Assembly: GCA_963728295.1 (NCBI GenBank)
Contig: CAVSKB010000019.1
Span: 620,001-684,000, forward strand
Direction of reading: 5' to 3'
DNA length: 64,000 nt
Origin: DATJKD01 sp963728295
GTDB lineage: Bacteria; Pseudomonadota; Gammaproteobacteria; Steroidobacterales; Steroidobacteraceae
Both the position numbers and the translations under genes were made by a program. Position 1 is the first letter of the stretch; every line of letters begins with the position of its first letter. The notes beneath the pieces were generated by a model that made no database searches, was not told the origin of the DNA, and worked only from the letters and a program-made list of their open reading frames with translations. Of this stretch, positions 62,237 to 64,000 are shown in pieces.

Positions 62237-62974
62237 TTATGCAAGACGGGCGAGCCCCTGAAGGACAAGATCTGGAATGAATTCAGTGGCTTGAGGAAGC
62301 CACGGAGCCAGGACCTCCGCGGCGCCGCCGGTGACGGCCAGGCGAGGTGGCTGCCCGCCCGGGCTTTCCAGCCTGCCCGAGGCGCTGGCGACGAGGCTGG
62401 CCAAGGCGGCCAGGCAACCCTGCTCGATCGCGTCACGGGTATTGGTCGGAAAGCTTGCCAGGTCCGGCGTGCTCTCCCACGCCGAGCGCCCGGCGAGGTC
62501 GCTGGTGCCGGTAAGGAGGGCATCAACCATCAGGCGAGGCCCGGGCACTATGAAGCCACCCAGGTGCTGGCCGCTGCCGTCGACGCCGTCGACCGTGAGC
62601 GCCGTCCCGGCATCGACGACGCAACAGGCGGCCCGGTACCGGTGGAAGGCACCGATGACGGCCAGCCAGCGATCGACACCCAGCTGCATCGGGTTCGAAT
62701 AACCGTTCCGCACGCCTGCAGCGGCGGCCGTCGATCTCACGAACTCGGGTGGGCGGCCGATCGTGTCCCGGCATGCGGCCGTCAGCAAGTCGTTGATGGC
62801 CGGGGCGGCGACGCTGCCAGCGAGCACACGGGTCGCCCCGCTCTGCGTGATCTCAAGACGCCAGTCGGTCTCGCCCCAGGACCCGTGCGCCGCGGCGCGC
62901 TGTGGCCCAAGTTTGCCTTCCTTGAACGTTGCCCACTTGGCGCGGCTGTTGCCGATATCGATTAGCAAGATCAC
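62237..62974 (-). CDS. coaX: Type III pantothenate kinase
   Basis: CoaX phosphorylates pantothenate, the first step of coenzyme A synthesis. The 245-residue protein has the ASKHA phosphate loop ILLIDIGNSRAKW (catalytic-region Asp6), VDRWLAVIGA, and the second phosphate motif VVDAGTALTVD. The start is GTG at 62974. It faces feoA across a 106-bp divergent region. The birA gene that often precedes coaX is absent here. Confidence 0.93.
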   Translation of the reverse strand: MILLIDIGNSRAKWATFKEGKLGPQRAAAHGSWGETDWRLEITQSGATRVLAGSVAAPAINDLLTAACRDTIGRPPEFVRSTAAAAGVRNGYSNPMQLGVDRWLAVIGAFHRYRAACCVVDAGTALTVDGVDGSGQHLGGFIVPGPRLMVDALLTGTSDLAGRSAWESTPDLASFPTNTRDAIEQGCLAALASLVASASGRLESPGGQPPRLAVTGGAAEVLAPWLPQATEFIPDLVLQGLARLA

Positions 62975-63047
62975 GTATGTAACCAGGCGCTCCGGAGGTG
63001 ATCCTCGGCACGCGCGATTCTGCTGGAAATCTGAGATGCTTATTGCA

Positions 63048-63075
63048 GACGATTCTCATTACGATTGGTATCATT
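63048..63075 (+). promoter_or_regulatory. Fur box upstream of feoAB
   Basis: GCAGACGATTCTCATTACGA (starting about 63045) and TTGGTATCATT just before feoA resemble the 19-bp Fur consensus GATAATGATAATCATTATC, with GATTCTCATT the closest half. It lies 6-33 bp before the feoA ATG, so iron-bound Fur would block transcription. Confidence 0.7.
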
Positions 63076-63080
63076 CGCCC

Positions 63081-63359
63081 ATGCCAGCCCTGAGTCTGGC
63101 CGCGATGCGCAAGGGGGCTCGCGGCATCGTAAGCTCGGTCGCCGATGACCGGCAGAGTCTGGGTGACTCCGCCCGCTCGACGGTCAGCCGGCGGCTGCTC
63201 GAACTCGGCTTCTGCCCGGGCGAGCGTGTCGAGGTGATCGAGGAGATCTGGCCGGGCGGCGACCCAATCGCCGTTCGCATCGGAAATTCGGTGTTTGCGC
63301 TCCGTCGTCGCGAGGCCGCGGCGGTGATGGTCGACGTCGAGGAAGGCGGCACCGGATGA
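63081..63359 (+). CDS. feoA: Ferrous iron transport protein A
   Basis: A 92-residue SH3-like FeoA that supports FeoB. The start at ATG 63081 reads PALSLAAMRKGARGIVSSV, and the family motif LELGFCPGERVEVIEE is present. Its stop overlaps the feoB start as ATGA. The frame is open far upstream into coaX antisense sequence, which is not conserved. Confidence 0.92.
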   Translation: MPALSLAAMRKGARGIVSSVADDRQSLGDSARSTVSRRLLELGFCPGERVEVIEEIWPGGDPIAVRIGNSVFALRRREAAAVMVDVEEGGTG

Positions 63360-64000
63360 GCGTGCATGCTGCCACCGTCGATGCTTTTCAGCTTGCGCTG
63401 ATCGGTGTCCCGAACAGCGGCAAGACGGCGCTCTTCAACCGTCTCACCGGCAGCCGGCAAAAGGTCGCCAACTACGCCGGCGTCACCGTCGAGCGCAAGG
63501 AAGGCATGTTCGTCGGCCCCTCGCGGGAGCGCTCCTACCGCGTGCTCGATCTGCCCGGTGCCTACAGCCTGACCCCGACCACGCTCGACGAGGCGATCAC
63601 CCGCGACCTGTTGCTCGGACGTCTGTCCGGGGAGACCGCACCGCGCTTCATCGTATGCGTGGCCGACGCGACCAACCTGCGGCTCAATCTGCGACTCGTG
63701 CTCGAGCTCAAGGACATCGGCATCCCGATGATCGTGGCGCTCAACATGAGCGATCTCGCTCGATCGCGCGGATTCGATGTCGATGCCGCCGCCCTCGAGC
63801 GCGAGCTCCGCGTACCCGTGGTCGAGACCGTCGCGGTGGCACGCGACGGCGACCGTCAGCTCATCGAGCGGCTCGAGAGCGTGCCGCTGCCCGCTGCGTC
63901 GCCGTCCGTCGAGTGGCGTGAACCCGACCTTGCGCAGATCGAGCGCACGCAGCGCGAAGTCCGACGGATCCTGCGCGCGATCGGCTACGCCGAACCCATC
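63356..64000 (+). CDS. feoB: Ferrous iron transport protein B (partial)
   Basis: The 215 N-terminal codons of FeoB, the GTP-dependent ferrous iron permease of the inner membrane; the gene runs off the right edge. G1 GVPNSGKT (about 18-25), G2-region AGVTVERKEG, G3 DLPGAYS and G4 NMSD are visible, followed by the guanine-dissociation-inhibitor region. The membrane part is outside the window. Expression is probably iron-repressed through the Fur box before feoA. Confidence 0.95.
   Translation, partial: MSVHAATVDAFQLALIGVPNSGKTALFNRLTGSRQKVANYAGVTVERKEGMFVGPSRERSYRVLDLPGAYSLTPTTLDEAITRDLLLGRLSGETAPRFIVCVADATNLRLNLRLVLELKDIGIPMIVALNMSDLARSRGFDVDAAALERELRVPVVETVAVARDGDRQLIERLESVPLPAASPSVEWREPDLAQIERTQREVRRILRAIGYAEPI

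Overview
The window is a single high-GC stretch of a gammaproteobacterial chromosome, built around an almost complete ribosomal-protein and RNA-polymerase gene cluster on the minus strand. The gene order points to Gammaproteobacteria: miaB-ybeZ-ybeY-corC-lnt, tRNA-Tyr/Gly/Thr-tuf-tRNA-Trp-secE-nusG-rplKAJL-rpoBC, rpsLG-fusA-tuf, then S10-spc-alpha. The coaX-SPOR-tRNA-Thr neighbourhood resembles Pseudomonas and Xanthomonas relatives. High GC and a FlgO/TPR membrane protein suit a Xanthomonadales/Nevskiales/Steroidobacterales-like lineage, but I cannot name the organism from sequence alone.

Layout. 1-8.4 kb: lnt (cut by the left edge), corC, ybeY, phoH-like, miaB, ada, ssb and an ECF sigma/anti-sigma pair, all on minus. 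8.4-16.6 kb: mixed housekeeping genes (uvrA, a GNAT, an Ala-rich lipoprotein, pepQ, mscL, a large FlgO/TPR membrane protein). 16.6-30.2 kb: alpha, spc and S10 operon genes from rplQ back to rplC. 30.2-33.7 kb: a break in the S10 operon holding a MATE exporter (plus strand) and an AcvB/VirJ-family protein. 33.7-38.5 kb: rpsJ, tuf1, fusA, rpsG, rpsL with a strong str promoter. 38.5-40.4 kb: an exported amidohydrolase between rpoC and rpsL. 40.4-53.9 kb: rpoC, rpoB, rplL, rplJ, rplA, rplK, nusG, secE, tRNA-Trp, tuf2, tRNA-Thr, tRNA-Gly, tRNA-Tyr with a strong promoter. 53.9-60.9 kb: aldo/keto reductase, Fpg-like glycosylase, M20 peptidase, murI, a PilZ protein, a ferritin-like protein, and a bactofilin/zinc-ribbon group. 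60.9-64 kb: tRNA-Thr(UGU), SPOR protein, cytochrome c, coaX, and an iron-regulated feoAB operon running off the right edge.

How the genes work together. The core is the translation and transcription machinery: 29 ribosomal-protein genes, EF-G, two EF-Tu copies, RNA polymerase alpha/beta/beta', NusG, and SecY/SecE. Around it lie tRNA and rRNA maturation (MiaB, YbeY), DNA repair (Ada, UvrA, Fpg, SSB), envelope biogenesis (Lnt, MurI, bactofilin, SPOR), and ferrous iron uptake and storage (FeoAB, ferritin-like protein).

Main caveats and leads. Four conserved genes (lnt, rpsN, fusA, a PilZ gene) each carry an apparent single-base insertion; an insertion-biased sequencing or assembly error is the simplest explanation. 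I found no CRISPR array, prophage, transposase or obvious new defence system. The most unusual features are the accessory genes lodged at junctions of the ribosomal superoperon, above all the split between rpsJ and rplC. Behind that split rplC appears to have its own promoter and a long hairpin-rich leader.
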